DNA of 64,000 bases from Volvariella volvacea V23 (Eukaryota; Basidiomycota; Agaricomycetes; Agaricales; Pluteaceae). Of this stretch, positions 13,037 to 26,100 are shown piece after piece. The stretch is taken from positions 62,001-126,000 of the forward strand of contig KB722756.1 in NCBI GenBank assembly GCA_000349905.1. The letters run 5' to 3'. The notes beneath the pieces are model-generated. The model had not been told where the DNA came from. It searched no databases and was given only the letters and a program-made list of their open reading frames with translations. The position numbers and the translations under genes are program-made. The first letter of the stretch is position 1. Each line of letters opens with the position of its first letter.

Positions 13037-14716
13037 ATGTCCTCCCCATCAGTCCTGTTGTCTGCAGGCTCAAATGCTCATGGTCAACTGGCTAATGGAA
13101 CCATAGAGGATTCCCACATTTTTCAATCCTGCATCTTCGATTACAACGGGAAACAGCTACCACATTTGCCGCCTAACGCCCTGTCCATAGACACCATTGC
13201 AAGTGGTGGAAATCATACGCTATTGTTGCTGAATGTTAAGAGCGAAGGTACCCTCAACGATAAGACTTACGAGGGTGTCAGGCGGAAAGAGCTGTGGGGT
13301 TGCGGAGACGGATCTAAAGGCCAGCTGGGCCCCCATATACTTTCAAGTCAAACTGGAGATGCAACTACATTCCGGCGAATCTCTCTTTCTGATGCACTCG
13401 AAGAAGCGGGACTCGTTGGATACGAGGTCAAGGCTGTTGCGGCATCATGGGAAACGAGTTTCATCGTGCTTGCTCCCACAATCTTGGACGATTCCGTCAA
13501 CGAGGCAAAAACAAAGGCAAAGCAGAGAGGGCAGTGTGATGTCATAGTGTCAATGGGAGCTGATGAATTTGGTGATCTGGGTATTGGGGACGCCACGGCT
13601 GGTCCGAGGGACAGAGCAGCTGTGACGACATTAGGGAGGGGAAGAGGCAATTCAAGCAGGAGAAAGGCATCCAACCGAATCACGCAAGCCTCAACTAAGC
13701 GGAATCAACTCATTAATATCGTTAAACTCGACCATCTCTCTGTCAGTGGTCGGGGTTTATCGAACGCCTGTATTTCCGTCAAACACCTCAAAGCGGGGCA
13801 GCATCACGTTGTGGCGTGTCTCGAGGTCGTGTGGAATGATGGAGATGGTATCGCCGAGGATGTTTTGGTAGGGTGGGGCACCTCTCGTCATGGCCAGCTA
13901 GGCTCGAATCAATATACCCAAGCTAATGGCCGTCCATTGCCTTTCGTTAACCGACCTATCCTAATCCCCCTGGAGCGCCCGATTCAGGGTGCCACGATCA
14001 CATCACTCGCCCTTGGAAGTCAGCATGCCTTGATACTTGACTCATCTGGACGTGTCCATGGTCTAGGCACGAACCGTAAAGGTCAACTTCAGGGTTTAAA
14101 TAAACTTATGGGCCTTAACCTAGTGGCGAGGGGTGAGGTTGGTAACGGCGTGGAGATAGCTAAGAGTATCAATACCTTGGGGTGCACATGGAACGGTTCT
14201 TATTTCCTCGTCAGTGACAAGCAATGTGGCGGAGGTGCAATGGAATCAGACAGCACAGACGAGGCACCGAGTCTCAATCAATCTATTTCAACAAGATTAA
14301 CATTGGTTGCAACGGGGTCAAACCAGCATGGGCAATTGGGGAGAGGGTATCAGTCTTCCCCTGTTTCACTCGAGACAGGAGAACACGAGGGCGATTCCCC
14401 TGGCCCAGCGCGTATAGACTTCTCTGAGGAAGACCTCAGTGGCTTTAGCCTAGAAGAGTTTGCATGCGGGAGTGAACATGTGCTGACACTTTTCGCAAGC
14501 AAAGCGGAAGCTATAACGACTGGCAGATATTCCCAGGTTTGGGGCTGGGGTTGGAACGAGCACGGAAATCTTGGAAAGGGGGACATACACGACGCTTTGA
14601 AGCCTGTGATGATATGGCCTGCGCACGTTGTTCAGGAAAATACCAAAGACTCAATGGAAGCGGTTGGCATTTGGGCGGGGTGTGGCACGAGCTGGATCTA
14701 CTGTGTGAATAGATGA
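13037..14716 (+). CDS. RCC1-repeat (BLIP-II/ATS1-like) protein
   Basis: Single uninterrupted frame of 559 residues from the ATG at 13037. RCC1 propeller blades are visible as recurring G-x-x-x-x-G-Q-L-G and G-x-x-H-x-L-x-L patterns: SAGSNAHGQLANG (residues 8-20), GNHTLLLL, LWGCGDGSKGQLGPH, VGWGTSRHGQLGSNQ, LALGSQHALILDSSGRVHGL, VATGSNQHGQLGRGY, FACGSEHVLTLF and VWGWGWNEHGNLGKGD near the C-terminus. The repeats form a seven-blade-type beta-propeller. The outline resembles yeast Ats1 or short RCC1-like proteins rather than the nuclear Ran exchange factor, which carries a basic N-terminal tail not seen here. A definite role (Ran exchange, tubulin or tRNA-modification partner) cannot be assigned. 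The tRNA lies 141 bases upstream on the other strand. Confidence 0.88.
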   Translation: MSSPSVLLSAGSNAHGQLANGTIEDSHIFQSCIFDYNGKQLPHLPPNALSIDTIASGGNHTLLLLNVKSEGTLNDKTYEGVRRKELWGCGDGSKGQLGPHILSSQTGDATTFRRISLSDALEEAGLVGYEVKAVAASWETSFIVLAPTILDDSVNEAKTKAKQRGQCDVIVSMGADEFGDLGIGDATAGPRDRAAVTTLGRGRGNSSRRKASNRITQASTKRNQLINIVKLDHLSVSGRGLSNACISVKHLKAGQHHVVACLEVVWNDGDGIAEDVLVGWGTSRHGQLGSNQYTQANGRPLPFVNRPILIPLERPIQGATITSLALGSQHALILDSSGRVHGLGTNRKGQLQGLNKLMGLNLVARGEVGNGVEIAKSINTLGCTWNGSYFLVSDKQCGGGAMESDSTDEAPSLNQSISTRLTLVATGSNQHGQLGRGYQSSPVSLETGEHEGDSPGPARIDFSEEDLSGFSLEEFACGSEHVLTLFASKAEAITTGRYSQVWGWGWNEHGNLGKGDIHDALKPVMIWPAHVVQENTKDSMEAVGIWAGCGTSWIYCVNR

Positions 14717-17700
14717 TTGAATGGAATTAAGTTCATGATCTGCTGTTTCTCAGGAATAGCGCGTTCCACTTATCCAACGTGGGAGGTCAGATGGGGTATT
14801 CTGGATTTTCACTTTTTGGCCCTACTCGGTACCCTCCAATCAGCGAGTTGAAAATGTGTACAGCTATTGAACATGCCTACCTTGATTTCTCACCAGGTTG
14901 GTGACACGTTGGAAATATATCGGCATTCAATCCTCGTTAAAGCCGTTCAAACTTTCCCATTACGCGCACCAAAATTGGGGTGGGCGTATTTCGCCAAATG
15001 GTGCCAATTTATCTGTAAATGATCATGAATAGGATTTACATTGAAGCAATGTGGGCGCATATGCCCTTTGTACTTGTCTCGGGGGCCATGTGGAGGCTAT
15101 GGAGTATGAACTCCATCTTGGTGACAGTTGTTCAGGCACTTACCTATGAATCCCCAAATATGGATCAAGAACAAGAGTGGATATGTGACGCAAGCAGAAG
15201 ATGTGAATTCCCGGCTTGAACACCACTGTCAATGACTGTGTACCCTTTATTTTGAGTGCCACGAACTTCATGTGATACGCATTAAATCCCTTCACTAACG
15301 GCACGCTAATTATCCCTTCGATTCTTTGCTGAGTGTAGGAGGTGACGAAGGCACGAGGCTGGTGGTCAATACCCCATTATCGCATGTTATTTTCCGCTAC
15401 CTTGCTGATGGAGATTGAATCAAAGTGGCAGTGATTCCTGGTTGAACTTGAAGCCGTCAAGATGAGTGGTCCGATTGATGCCTGTTGCAAGTGACTTATC
15501 ATACCTCGCATAAACAATCGCAATCTTGTTCCTTCAACGCGCAACATGCCAGTGACGTCAAGCCATATCGCACGCCCCAGGTGAATTCCACTGAATGCAA
15601 TGCTATAGTCCATATCGAGGGCGCACCCATTGGGTCGACTGCGTGGCTTCCAAGTGGGCGCAGAATCGACAATCACCTTCGCAGTTGTTTCCGCAACAGC
15701 AAGGCGTCAAGACGTCATACCCCTCTCCCCAAAGCAAAGAGGCCACCAACGGATATTACCCCGTTTTGGGTCCTATCCATCGTATCTTTGATGAACCGGT
15801 GATATCGCGGAAATTGAAACGGCATTAGCTTGGTATCGGTGAGATTGGAGAAATTTTCTGTGCTATCTTACATTTCAGTGTAAGAGGCTTGAGAGTTGGA
15901 TAGATCGTAGCCCAAGTCTAAGCATCCCTAAATGATTACCTGAGCAAAAGCACGAGAAGATCGGACGCAGTAAGAGATACGAAAGGGATTTGCTGCATGC
16001 CGGTCCAGGATGATCACCGAACGCAACCATGCTTTCCAACCTAGATACTGCGCAGGTGTTCATTCATAAGTGATGACCTGCACCAGTAATCCGGACTAAG
16101 GTTCAAGCCAATTCTCACAAATCGTGTGAATGCCGTCCCAGCACGCCAGGCAGGGAGCGAAGTGACTTTGAGGTCTGATCACCCGAAGGGTAGTGCCCAT
16201 ATGCGGTGCACGACCAAGAAGGTTATCAAGTGCAGTAGAATTGCTATGCACGACACGGTGCAGCCCTGATCCACGAGGTACGCACTTGGGCGCATGGCAT
16301 GGCTAACTATCACTGCAGTTGACAACGGTGGTGTAAGTCAGGTTAAGGTTAAAGCTGTGGATTTACGTTACCAATGGGTGATAGCAGTAACATTCCGGGC
16401 TGAACATCTACCAGCTGTCGGTCCGTGACTTGAGTTGTCAGCTACAATTATCAACATCCCCGTAAGGGTAAGTACTATTGTTCGCAATTAACTCACTTTG
16501 GTGTTGATATAGGTTCCAGGTTTCCTTTAAGCACCACCATTCAAATAACTCAGTGATTGTGCTAAACATGGAAGCCCTTGATGGCTCTTCGCCATCAATG
16601 TGAGTCCATCACTCGATAAGGTGAATTAGTGAGCGTGTTCTAAACTTGCCTTAGGCAAACTCTATCTCCGTCAACTTAATCTCTCCCCTCTTGTGCGATG
16701 AGGGCGTGGCGTCGAGATAAGAGCCGAAGGATACATAATAGCAAGGGAGAATAGGTCCTTGTTGAGACGACGAGATAACAATGTTCTTGTGTGGGAGAGG
16801 AACTGCTCTTGAAGGCCTTGGCGACGAATGGTGTGTGATACAGGCGTCATCATAGAGCTGTGGAAGATAAGGCTTATTGAAACACTTTTTCCATGTCAAG
16901 GCGTGTTCAGTGTCAACTATGATATGTCCAGGGGTATTTGCGGACCTCGCGAGGCGCTACTATGTAGATTGAAAGCTAAAGGAGATTTCTCGGACAACAA
17001 GGATAAAGGCATAAGCAGATTGATAAGTAGATGAAAAAAGACTTACAAATAATATGTAGGGCGCCAGCCATCGCAGCCTCTGGCGCATTATGCCAAGGCG
17101 TGTAGAAGCTCTAACCCGCCTCCTATAGGGGTGCAATCCTCTGTAAGCATGGGATTGCGGTTGGATAAGAGAAGGGAGAACCTTAGTAGTCCAAAATATG
17201 AATTTAACTCCATTCTAGTGCATAGCTAATCGGGGATATTAATGGCTTCAATTTCATAATGAGTTGCTACCTGCTCAAGGACTGAAATACTTGCAATACC
17301 GGTAAGTGATACTCTGTCACGGGAGTGCAGAGTGGATTCGTCCATGTATGGGGTCCCCATGTACTGAAATTAAAGTGGGGAAGGAAGCGGGTGTAAAGTA
17401 GATTGTGCGGGTGATGAAAGGCAGGGGGCATCAGATTCGATAGCTACGATGCAAAAATGCCTTAGCTCTTGGGAAAGTATCGCAGGATACCGATGTACCT
17501 ACAAAGATAGATAAGTGAAATAGGTTTGATGTACGAGGTGGAAGCCGTTTGCCTATCTGGTCATTCGAGCATCGCATGGAGAGATACGAGCTGGAATACA
17601 AGAGCAGAAGATACTTATTAGTGTGTGGAAAACATTTACCCCATCTTTTCTACAGCCCTATGACCAAGGTAGCCATCGGAGAGCGTTTATTATTCTCTGA

Positions 17701-19635
17701 GCTGTGTGGTTTTGAGAGGCGATGTGCCAAATGGCAATGACAGGCAAGGTGGCAGCGTCAGAAGACAACGAGGTAGTGGCAGGGTTTGCCTTAATGAGAG
17801 ACCTGAGGCATCCTGTGGATTACGTTGCTGCTGACAAGAAAGATCCAAAAAAGCATTTGTTGACTGTCGAGGGTCAAATCCAAATAACCTGAAATTTCTT
17901 ATCTCATCCTGCAACTCCAGGTACCACCGGGTCACTTCTGATACAAACGCTTCTATCATTCGGCCCTGCTGTAATAGGGGGCCAACTCACTATCCTTTGC
18001 AGACGAAATCGGCTCTTGATTGAACAGGATCGGCATAGGCTAGGCGTCATGGTGGAAGCCTGAGGTATTTTTTCCCTTCCAGCTACAAGCTCTGAAACTC
18101 AAAAAAATTCCGGGAATGAATCGACGGATAAAGGGTGTTGATTTCCGTTAAAAATAAAACGCTCGAATAATCTATATCGGTGGGTTTTCTGACTCTAGTT
18201 CATAACACGAAAGCATGGTAGCGCCACCCGTCCAGTGCCTGAACCAACAAACAATGCATTTGTTATGCAGCGCCATGCATCGTAAACAAATTCACGTGGC
18301 TCGCAACACATATTATCCGCGAATACACAAGGTCCGAGGGCAAGTAAAGTTGGAAGAGATCAACTGAATGCCTTTGGTGTAGGGGATACATGCGATCAGC
18401 TCTAGGGAGATGTACAAAGCAGAGCATTCAGAGGCAGGTGGACACATGTAGCCAGCAATTCAGTGTCTGTAAACGACCTAATTCAGGAGGCCTTTCGACC
18501 TCGCTTGAAGCGCCTCTTTACCAGCGAGTGACAATAAGGCGCATCAAATTTCTAGGGTGATTGCTGTATCTACTCTGACTGATGGGTAAGTGACAGGTAG
18601 TCATGACAGGTGGATTGAATGAGTAGCTTACAGGACGCTAGTCGTTCACCTGGTGGTGGTGCACCTGGATCTCATAGAACTTGCGGAGGTAGATCCGTGA
18701 TGAACGATTCTATAGTATCGATATATCTCCAGCGCAGACCGGCAAGGTATTAGGTTTTGAGTGCGTGGGAGAGTCGGGCCTTGAGAAAGCGAAGGCAGGA
18801 CTTGGGCGGGGGTGCCTGCATCTCGGCGGTTGACGTACCTATGTGTGACTGTATGGTTCCACTTCTAGTGTCCGCCACCCATTTTCCGATTCCACCCATC
18901 ACCTTTTGTTTTTATTCGGGGATAGGCTTCTTGTCAATGCAGCGCTATGTCAAGACAAGACCCTGTGGGGCCGACTTCATGAATGAGAGCCTTATTCAAC
19001 AGCGGGAGAGTATGTAATGGCCGCGCCTTAAGGGTTACCAGCTCATTTTGCCTACCGCACTCGTGCCTCGACAATAACTCATGTTTTTGCACAAAGCAGT
19101 CCGCGATGGCCCTCCAGGAGCGGAGGCAATTTCAACCGCTTTTAACTCGGGGGATGTGGTCAAACCCTTAAATTTCCAAAAGCATATTCCCCAACACTGA
19201 TCGCACAACGCATCCCACGCTCTCGCCGCCGCAGCTCCTTTGTTCTATTCCCACCACCAGGCGATCCAAAATTGCTTCATCGGTCGTTCGGGGTAACAAA
19301 CAATTCATTCTGACTCGGGACATAGGTCACGCTGTTCCATACGTTGGATTGGAAGCCCTCATGCAGGTCATCCAGGCGAGGTTTATCCCCTGGGATCAGA
19401 GCAGTGAGAAGGAGAATAGTTGCCAGACTAGACAAGAAACTGTGTCCCGTAAGTCGCTATATAATATAGGTGCGCTTGTCCTTTTCGTGGCGTGCTTAAT
19501 GTAATATATGGATACATGCAATAATAGGAGCGGCCCAACCGGAAGGACCACGATTTTTTCCAATGCCCTCAATCCCACTAGCGCCTCACATCCCACCAGC
19601 ACAATCGGATCATCTGCTCCCCTGTGGGAGGTCAG
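14717..19635. other. Gene-poor tract, about 4.9 kb
   Basis: Only short frames occur, on both strands, without recognisable motifs or codon pattern. One stretch stays open without stops from about 19170 to 19440 (plus) and can be joined through a GTAAGT...ATAATAG intron to a further open segment up to about 19710, but it lacks a clear start codon and no family is recognised. No tandem repeat, LTR or tRNA was seen. It may contain decayed transposon sequence or non-coding transcripts. Confidence 0.4.
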
Positions 19636-20422
19636 TTACATCCCGTATTTCCTCTTCACCGCCGACCACGCTGGGGCAGCAGCAGTGTTTCGTACAACAA
19701 ATTGATTCATGTCCTGCTCTGGTATTCGATTGATGTCGACTTTGTTCCAATAGCGAGTCATCATATAACATATTTCGTGGGCGTCCCGTTCAGCAGCTCG
19801 TCTAAAAAGGGATTAGAAGGGAAGGTGGGAGGAAGCCTGAGTACACACATCATCCAAGATTTTAGCCTGTCTCGAACAAATTCTGATATGGTAAGGAAAG
19901 GAACGCCTTGGAGCTTCATTACTGTTGACGTGTCCAGGTGTCGTGGTCCAGCCTCTCCAGCTGGCAAAATCTCGATCTAGATTACGATGAGTCGTACGTC
20001 AATTTCTGGGAGTTTCACGCTTACGTCGACTGGTGGAATAAGTGCACGGTAACTGACATGTAGTCTATCCATACGGTATGGTGAATTGAAGAACATCGTA
20101 TTAGGGTGAAACTCTCTTACCGATTCGTCCACGGTGACATGGTTGTGGTGAAGTTCTCGTTACCAGCGACAGCGTCTCGTACTCGCCGGAAAGGGTGGGT
20201 CTGTGTCTGGACACCTTCAACGATGCAGACAATCTCCTGGTCAAGTGTCAGCTCCCCGTCATGGTGGGGGCAGGTGGAAGGGATGGCACTGACATCACTA
20301 TGTGAGCAATTAGCCAGCACCGCCGGAAGCACGCTTCCATGGAATGCATGTGGCGTTCCTTGGGCAGTAAGAAGTTGTGAAAGGGCAGCCGCGGCTTGCA
20401 GAAGTCGGTGGGTTTCGAACAT
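19636..20422 (-). CDS. Nucleotidyltransferase-like protein, Agaricomycete family
   Basis: Reconstructed from five or so small exons. The ATG at 20422 opens MFETHRLLQAAAALSQLLTA. An intron (GTCAGT...GACCAG) leads to EIVCIVEG and HPFRRVRDAVAG. The third exon is short (VSYRALIPPVD). The fourth holds IEILPAGEAGPRHLDTSTVM and GVPFLTISEFVRDRLKSWM. The last, after a TTTTTAG acceptor, reads RDAHEICYMMTRYWNKVDIN and stops at 19636-19638 after WSAVKRKYGM. The order 'small helical start, AFHGSVLPAVLAN, IEILPAG, FLTISEFVRDRLKSW, helical tail' recalls uncharacterised mushroom proteins with a minimal nucleotidyltransferase (MNT-like) look, judged from memory of the family. The G-S/D-x-D metal motif is not obvious, so catalysis is uncertain. 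All joins keep frame, so the gene is probably intact. Confidence 0.7.
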
Positions 20423-21182
20423 GTTGGAGAGAGAAAGTGGAGGAGAAGATTCAGTCGTACAGGCGGACCATGATATGGAGAGACGAGGTAGGTTGAAGTA
20501 AATACGAAAGAATGATGGCCAGATATGTAATAAGCCGTGAAGGATGCGGAAACCTAAAGAGAATCAGTAGATACCTGATCTTCCTTCAAGCCTGCCGAGT
20601 GCGGACTTGTCCGATCAGGCGACACCATAGTTGGCACGTTGTCCCAACGTTTTGAGTTGAAACCAGGGAAGAATTAGAATAATCATATCACGATGACCAC
20701 ATTGCTATGAGGGGGGTGGATCGGAGCCTTCAGGAAGATCTCCGAAAGGGAATATATAATGTAGAAGGTTATATTGCTGAAATCTGACTCAACAGATCCA
20801 CCAGGGCAGCTTAACCTTACATCGATTTGGTTGCCCACTGGGGTACAACCTCCGAGAAAGATCGCCATCCGACTGGAGCATTGGTACTAAAATCGTGAAG
20901 TTCATCTCGAAGCCCTAAATTCCAATCAATGCAGTCATTCAGTACATCGCAATTGAATTTACCCGCCTCCAGTGTGGGGAATCTCACAAGGCTCTTTTTC
21001 TGGGCCAGGGCCAACGCCTATGATTGTGGGGAACTGGACTCAAGGTGATATGTAACAGTGTCACTACTGTGACCGTGACGAGCAACAGTCACAGACATCA
21101 CGCGTTTTCTCTCCTCCTCATCGACCTCAGAACGAAAACGAAAGGCGCAACGCTCGCTCTCAAGAATACGACCATTTTGCGC
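20423..21182. other. Intergenic between nucleotidyltransferase-like gene and MRS2
   Basis: About 760 bases between divergent genes, presumably holding both promoters. Short open stretches on the minus strand show no family likeness. The frame upstream of the chosen MRS2 ATG stays open to 21024 but does not look like protein sequence. Confidence 0.4.
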
Positions 21183-23189
21183 ATGTATAGTGCGCTCTTG
21201 AGGCGGCAAAGCAGTCATGTAATGGGAAGCACCTGCGCCAGAACCTCGTCTTGGCCATGGGTTAACTTGTTCCGGCATGCTTCACCCCAGACAACCTCAG
21301 CTGTTATGCGGAACATTTACAGCAACGCGGTACCTTCCCTGCTGTCACATATCCGTCTAGGCGAATCGAGCCGATTGAAACATGGAGACCGCCCTTCACG
21401 TTTACTCCACCAACGGGGGATACGCTCTACCACATGGACCAGGCCACTTTCACGCTCATTTGAATCTAGTGACCCATCTGACGAGCAGGAAGACGTGACT
21501 AAGGCTGCAATTTTGGAAAAAGTAATGAAGGGTCGCCAGCCGACGGACCTAATGCTTCGCTGTGAGTCTCAGCCTGTCGGGCAGCATGGTAATCTGACCG
21601 CCTTCCAGGTACCGTGTTGGATGCTCAAGGTGACTAACCCCTTCGACGGACGGAGCTTTAACCATCGCTCACGGCCAGATACCAGGGAATGTAAAAACAA
21701 TTTCCGGCCAATTCAAGAAATCCGATCTTAGCGCAGAGCACGGTATCAATGTATGTCACCTTAATGGTCCTACTGCTGGTACTCAGGTCGGTTGCCCAGG
21801 CTCGCGACTTGCGCAAAATTGATTCTCGGATACCCAATCTCGTTCCGACTATTCTGGTTCGCAAGGAAGCTATATTGGTGCGTTAAATCAACAGATTGGT
21901 GAAAGTGCTCACGTCTTTTCAGGTCAATATTCTGCATATCAGAGCCTTGGTTAAATCAGATGCTGTTATATTGTTTGATTCTTACGGCTCAGCGGACTCT
22001 AGATTGCATTCTGCATTTTTGTATCATCTCGAGGTCAGTCATACGCTTTTTTTGACGTGTCATCTCGCTTACAGACTTATCCTCAGCACAACCTAAAAGC
22101 CAAAGGCTCTGGCTCACCATATGAGTTTCGGTAAATATACCTTCATACTCTGCTGTCATTACCTTACTTTTGTGTTTAGTGCCTTTGAATCGATATTATT
22201 GTCCGTCCTCAGTGCCCTCGAAGCTGAAATGGTTTTCATTCGAAACCTTGTCGGCGGGCTTTTGGCAGAGCTTGAGGATAACATAGACCACGACCGATTT
22301 AAACGTCTTCTGCACTATTCTAGACGACTTACCGGTTTTCAAAATCGCGCCAAGCTGGTAAATATATATTCCATCTAATTTGTGTCTGAATCAATCACAT
22401 CAATCACGGCACTAGGTGGAGCAAGCGTTGGATGAAGTCCTCACCCAAGGTTTGTCATAGCTTGTCTTCAGAAGGTTTTCTCAAGCATACCCACTCGAAC
22501 AGACGAGGACCTAATTGCGATGTATCTTTCTGACAAGCGCAATGGCGTCACACATGCCATTAATGACCATGAGGAAATCGAATTGCTTTTGGAATCATTC
22601 TCGAAACAAGTGGAAGAAATTGTCAACGAAGCCGAAAATATTCAGGTAAATTACCGATGTAAATTAACCTCTCGTACTGAATCGAGATTGTAGAGTAATG
22701 TTCAATCAACGCAAGAAATTGTAGAATTAATTCTAGACTCCAATCGTAATGCGCTGCTTGCCCTTGATCTTCAGGTGCGTCGAGCCTTAGGGAATCAACT
22801 CTAGATCTTAATCATTTCTTGACAGGTTTCAATAGCCACTCTTGGCATTGGTACAGGTGCTCTGGTTGCAGGCTTGTTTGGCATGAATGTAAGCCTTCTT
22901 AATCACCCCGTATCGCTTTTGCTCATATAGTTATTCAGTTAACAAGTCACATGGAAAGCCACCCCTACGCATTTTATGTCATGTCAGCATCGTCAGCTGC
23001 TATCGCCGTTCTTGTTGCTTGGGCTGGATTCCGAAGGTATTATATTGTTACTTGGCATTACCCGCATACTGAAATATCTCCGTTAGACTTGTCAAAATTC
23101 GAAAGGTGGGATTGTCTAGTAACTCCCCCAACCGCCGTCGGTGGCTGCCCCTGCCATTGCGAAGGCGAAACCCTGATGGCTGGTCTTGA
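21183..23189 (+). CDS. MRS2: Mitochondrial Mg2+ channel MRS2 (CorA family)
   Basis: Mg2+ uptake channel of the inner mitochondrial membrane. The ATG at 21183 starts an Arg/Ser-rich, acid-poor leader (MYSALLRRQSSHVMG) typical of a mitochondrial presequence. About nine exons follow: LMLRC, KIDSRIPNLVPTILVRKEAI, ILHIRALVKSDAVILFD, FESILLSVLSALEAEM, LAELEDNIDHDRFKRLLHYS, VEQALDEVLTQDEDLIAMYL, DHEEIELLLESFSKQVEEIV and IATLGIGTGALVAGLFGMN. The last segment has the first transmembrane helix and the invariant G-M-N gate motif. TM2 is AFYVMSASSAAIAVLVAWAG. A final intron (GTATTA...CGTTAG) joins to LVKIRKVGLSS and a basic matrix tail ending RRRNPDGWS at the stop 23187-23189. Frame holds through every join. 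Confidence 0.9.
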
Positions 23190-26100
23190 TCCCATATCCC
23201 ATATTTAATCAGGTTACCACGTTCATAGTATTAATGCGCACATAATACCTTGTGGCCACCATGGCCGATATTGCCTAATGGAGTAGTAGGAGCCTCCAGC
23301 TTTCATAGGTGAGACTAATTATCACGGCCGATAGCTAATGCACATACTTCATTTTTTTGGGCACATGCCGCACCGAGAATAATGTTGGATTCCCTGATCA
23401 CAAAGCAGCAGGGTCATAGATGCCCTTGATAATGTCAAGTGACTAAGTTTGTTATTCGTGCAGGGCGCACTATCAGTCCTCACATGCATTCATGGACTTC
23501 TTGGGGTTGACCTCGAGTTTACACCGCAAAAAGAACACCGCTATTGATCATGGGACTTGAGCTTGCGGCTTAGACATCATCGCCAACGCAAGGCCATTCT
23601 GCCTCGAGGAGATGGCGAGATTGTTATCCAATTGTAACACCCACTTCGTAGACATGTTTGTTTGGATGTTTGGGGCACTGGGGAGCACTGACAGGGGTAC
23701 TGGCTATTACCGCCCCACTAAAGGTACGTAACCTCCAGAGCCGGTCAGAGATCGAAGAGCCACTATTATCTTTTGTGGTGTTCAAGATCGCAATCGATAA
23801 GTGTGAGAGTAAGATACCGGACCCGGTATGGCTGATGCTTACCTTCTGTTCTACATGGATATTTGGGGATGCAAACCGTATTTGCAATCTAGCCCCGTCG
23901 TACTTTCTCCACCATTCAAGAAACCCATAGTGCTTTGACCGTTGGATCGTGTCACCATTTGGGGGACATTCAAACATCGAACTGCTACTGGTTCTGGCTG
24001 TGTGACAAAGGATGACGCCCATGTCCTCGGCAGAATTACAGAATGTTGATGGAATCTGTTATCTGCTACAGACGTAGGGCTTCTTGGACGAAGTGATCCT
24101 TGCTTCTGATAGGCATTGCTTCAAAAGTTGTGTATGCTGGGGAATAACCCTTTAATGGATTTATCATCTGATGTGAACAAGCCTAATTCCGTCGGCCGAT
24201 GAGCTCTTACGGAACTACACACTCATAGGGTGGGTGTACTGCACCAGTTGGCTTTGGGCGGCAACTGCACAAGTAGTACCGAGCTGGAAGTACTCCCGAC
24301 GGTGGAGGCAATTACGGAGGAGACATGCAAGAGTGCAACAAGAACCGCGTGGTGAACTTGAACCTCCCTGGCCCAGCCATAAACCTGGAATCAGAAAGGC
24401 AGGGGGTCCGTAGAGAAACAAACGAATAGGTGCATTAGCACCATCACGAGATGCAGGTTAGATGCGGCAATGTGTATGTACCCTTACTCTACCCAGTAGC
24501 TAAGGCACACTGTGTCTTTGACGGGTAGGTTCATAGTACTATGGCTTACGGCGTAGTGGCGACCCACGCCTGAAGTCCGCCTCGTCCCTCTGGTTATGAT
24601 CCGGCGTGCCTTTGTCCCAAGTTGTCCACCGTGATTGCTCGAGAATGAATGATCGGAGAACATCGTATGGATCAAGGGACTGTGGAACGTCATGCATCCA
24701 TTGCGCCGTTACTTGCTGTGGCGGCTACTAGTAGCGTTATGAGCTCATTGACTCCAAGAAGGGCTGTCCTTGGGCTGTCTAGGTCTGTGGAGCCGTCAGC
24801 AACTAGTTATGTAGCGCCTGGATTCAGTGTGCAGGAGAATGTGTGAATTTGGCCTGTGGGAATCAAATGTGTGTCATACTGTGCTTGTGGTGCTGTTCGG
24901 GTTCAGAGAGTTCTCGAATCCGCACTAGGAGTCCAATGGCCGCAATGTGGACCAAACATACTTTACGTAATCCGTAGAACATTTCCACCTGTCAGAACTC
25001 CCCGTTTGCTCTGTTACTCTGCATCTCAGGCCAGTGGCACGTTCGTCGTCGACCCATCAAAACCCGCCCCGAAGAACAGGATGGAACACCTTGGCACCTA
25101 GCCTGTGCATTGGGAAGCTGATCTGGTCGACATACTCCATCGTGAACAGGCCTCGGGACTTAGTGCCTTAGAAATCCAGGTATGAGGATAAGTTATTTCT
25201 GCCCATATCGGAGAACTTCATAAGTCATCACAACAGCACTGTCCCCCTCGAGGGCTGGGTAAGACCTCGATCTTGGTTCTGATATGTATTCTGGGATAAA
25301 GAAGCAAACCTCCTGTTTTTCATTTTATCATGGAAGCTGCCATCCTTCGTACTCAGCTGACCCATATTCTGATGCAGGTTCGTCACTGACAGGGGATGTC
25401 AGCAAAGCTGATTTAAGTACAGGCTTGGTGTTTGAGAACCAAAAAGCTCTTTAGCTTTTGGGTTCATAACCGACATTCAGGAGTAGCCCTCCAGAGGTTG
25501 AACCCTAGGGAACACTGGTGTTATCTATGTCGAAATGACTCAATTTCGGGAATGCCCAAATAGCTTTGTTTGTGGCAGGACTTCAGGTTCTCCTGTGTCA
25601 GTGGAGACATCAGCTTTTAGCTCGGACCCTTTCTCTCGGCTAGAGATTGCTCCTCCTGCAATAGCACATGATACATTTACCTTCACCGACATGTTACGAC
25701 TTACATGGATTCAAAGCATTTTCCCCATTCCCCGCAAACACTCCGGCCCTGAACCGGCGAAGGTACGCTCATAACCCATTTGGCCACCTGTCGCTCTTGA
25801 TAGTTAGGGTATGAGTAAGGTTAACAGAGTCAATAATTCCATTCAGGTGCCTCGCGCCGATTCATCGACTTTGTATGCATCGACGCAAACAAGTTTGAGT
25901 GCTATGCACCACCTCGATTCAGTAATTATAATTCCAACGCCACCAGCAAGAGGTGATGCCTTCGGGAAGCGTCCCCGATTATTCATTTTAGAAAGTTGAT
26001 ATTGCTCGCTGGACTTGAATCAGTCTGACCTATTACTGGATCAAGCACGATATCCGGAATTTACGGCCTCAACCGTTGCTGACATCTACCATGCACTGAC

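Noticed and set aside
23624..24022. 132-codon minus-strand frame
   Set aside because: No domain, no plausible splice partners, and composition typical of chance frames.
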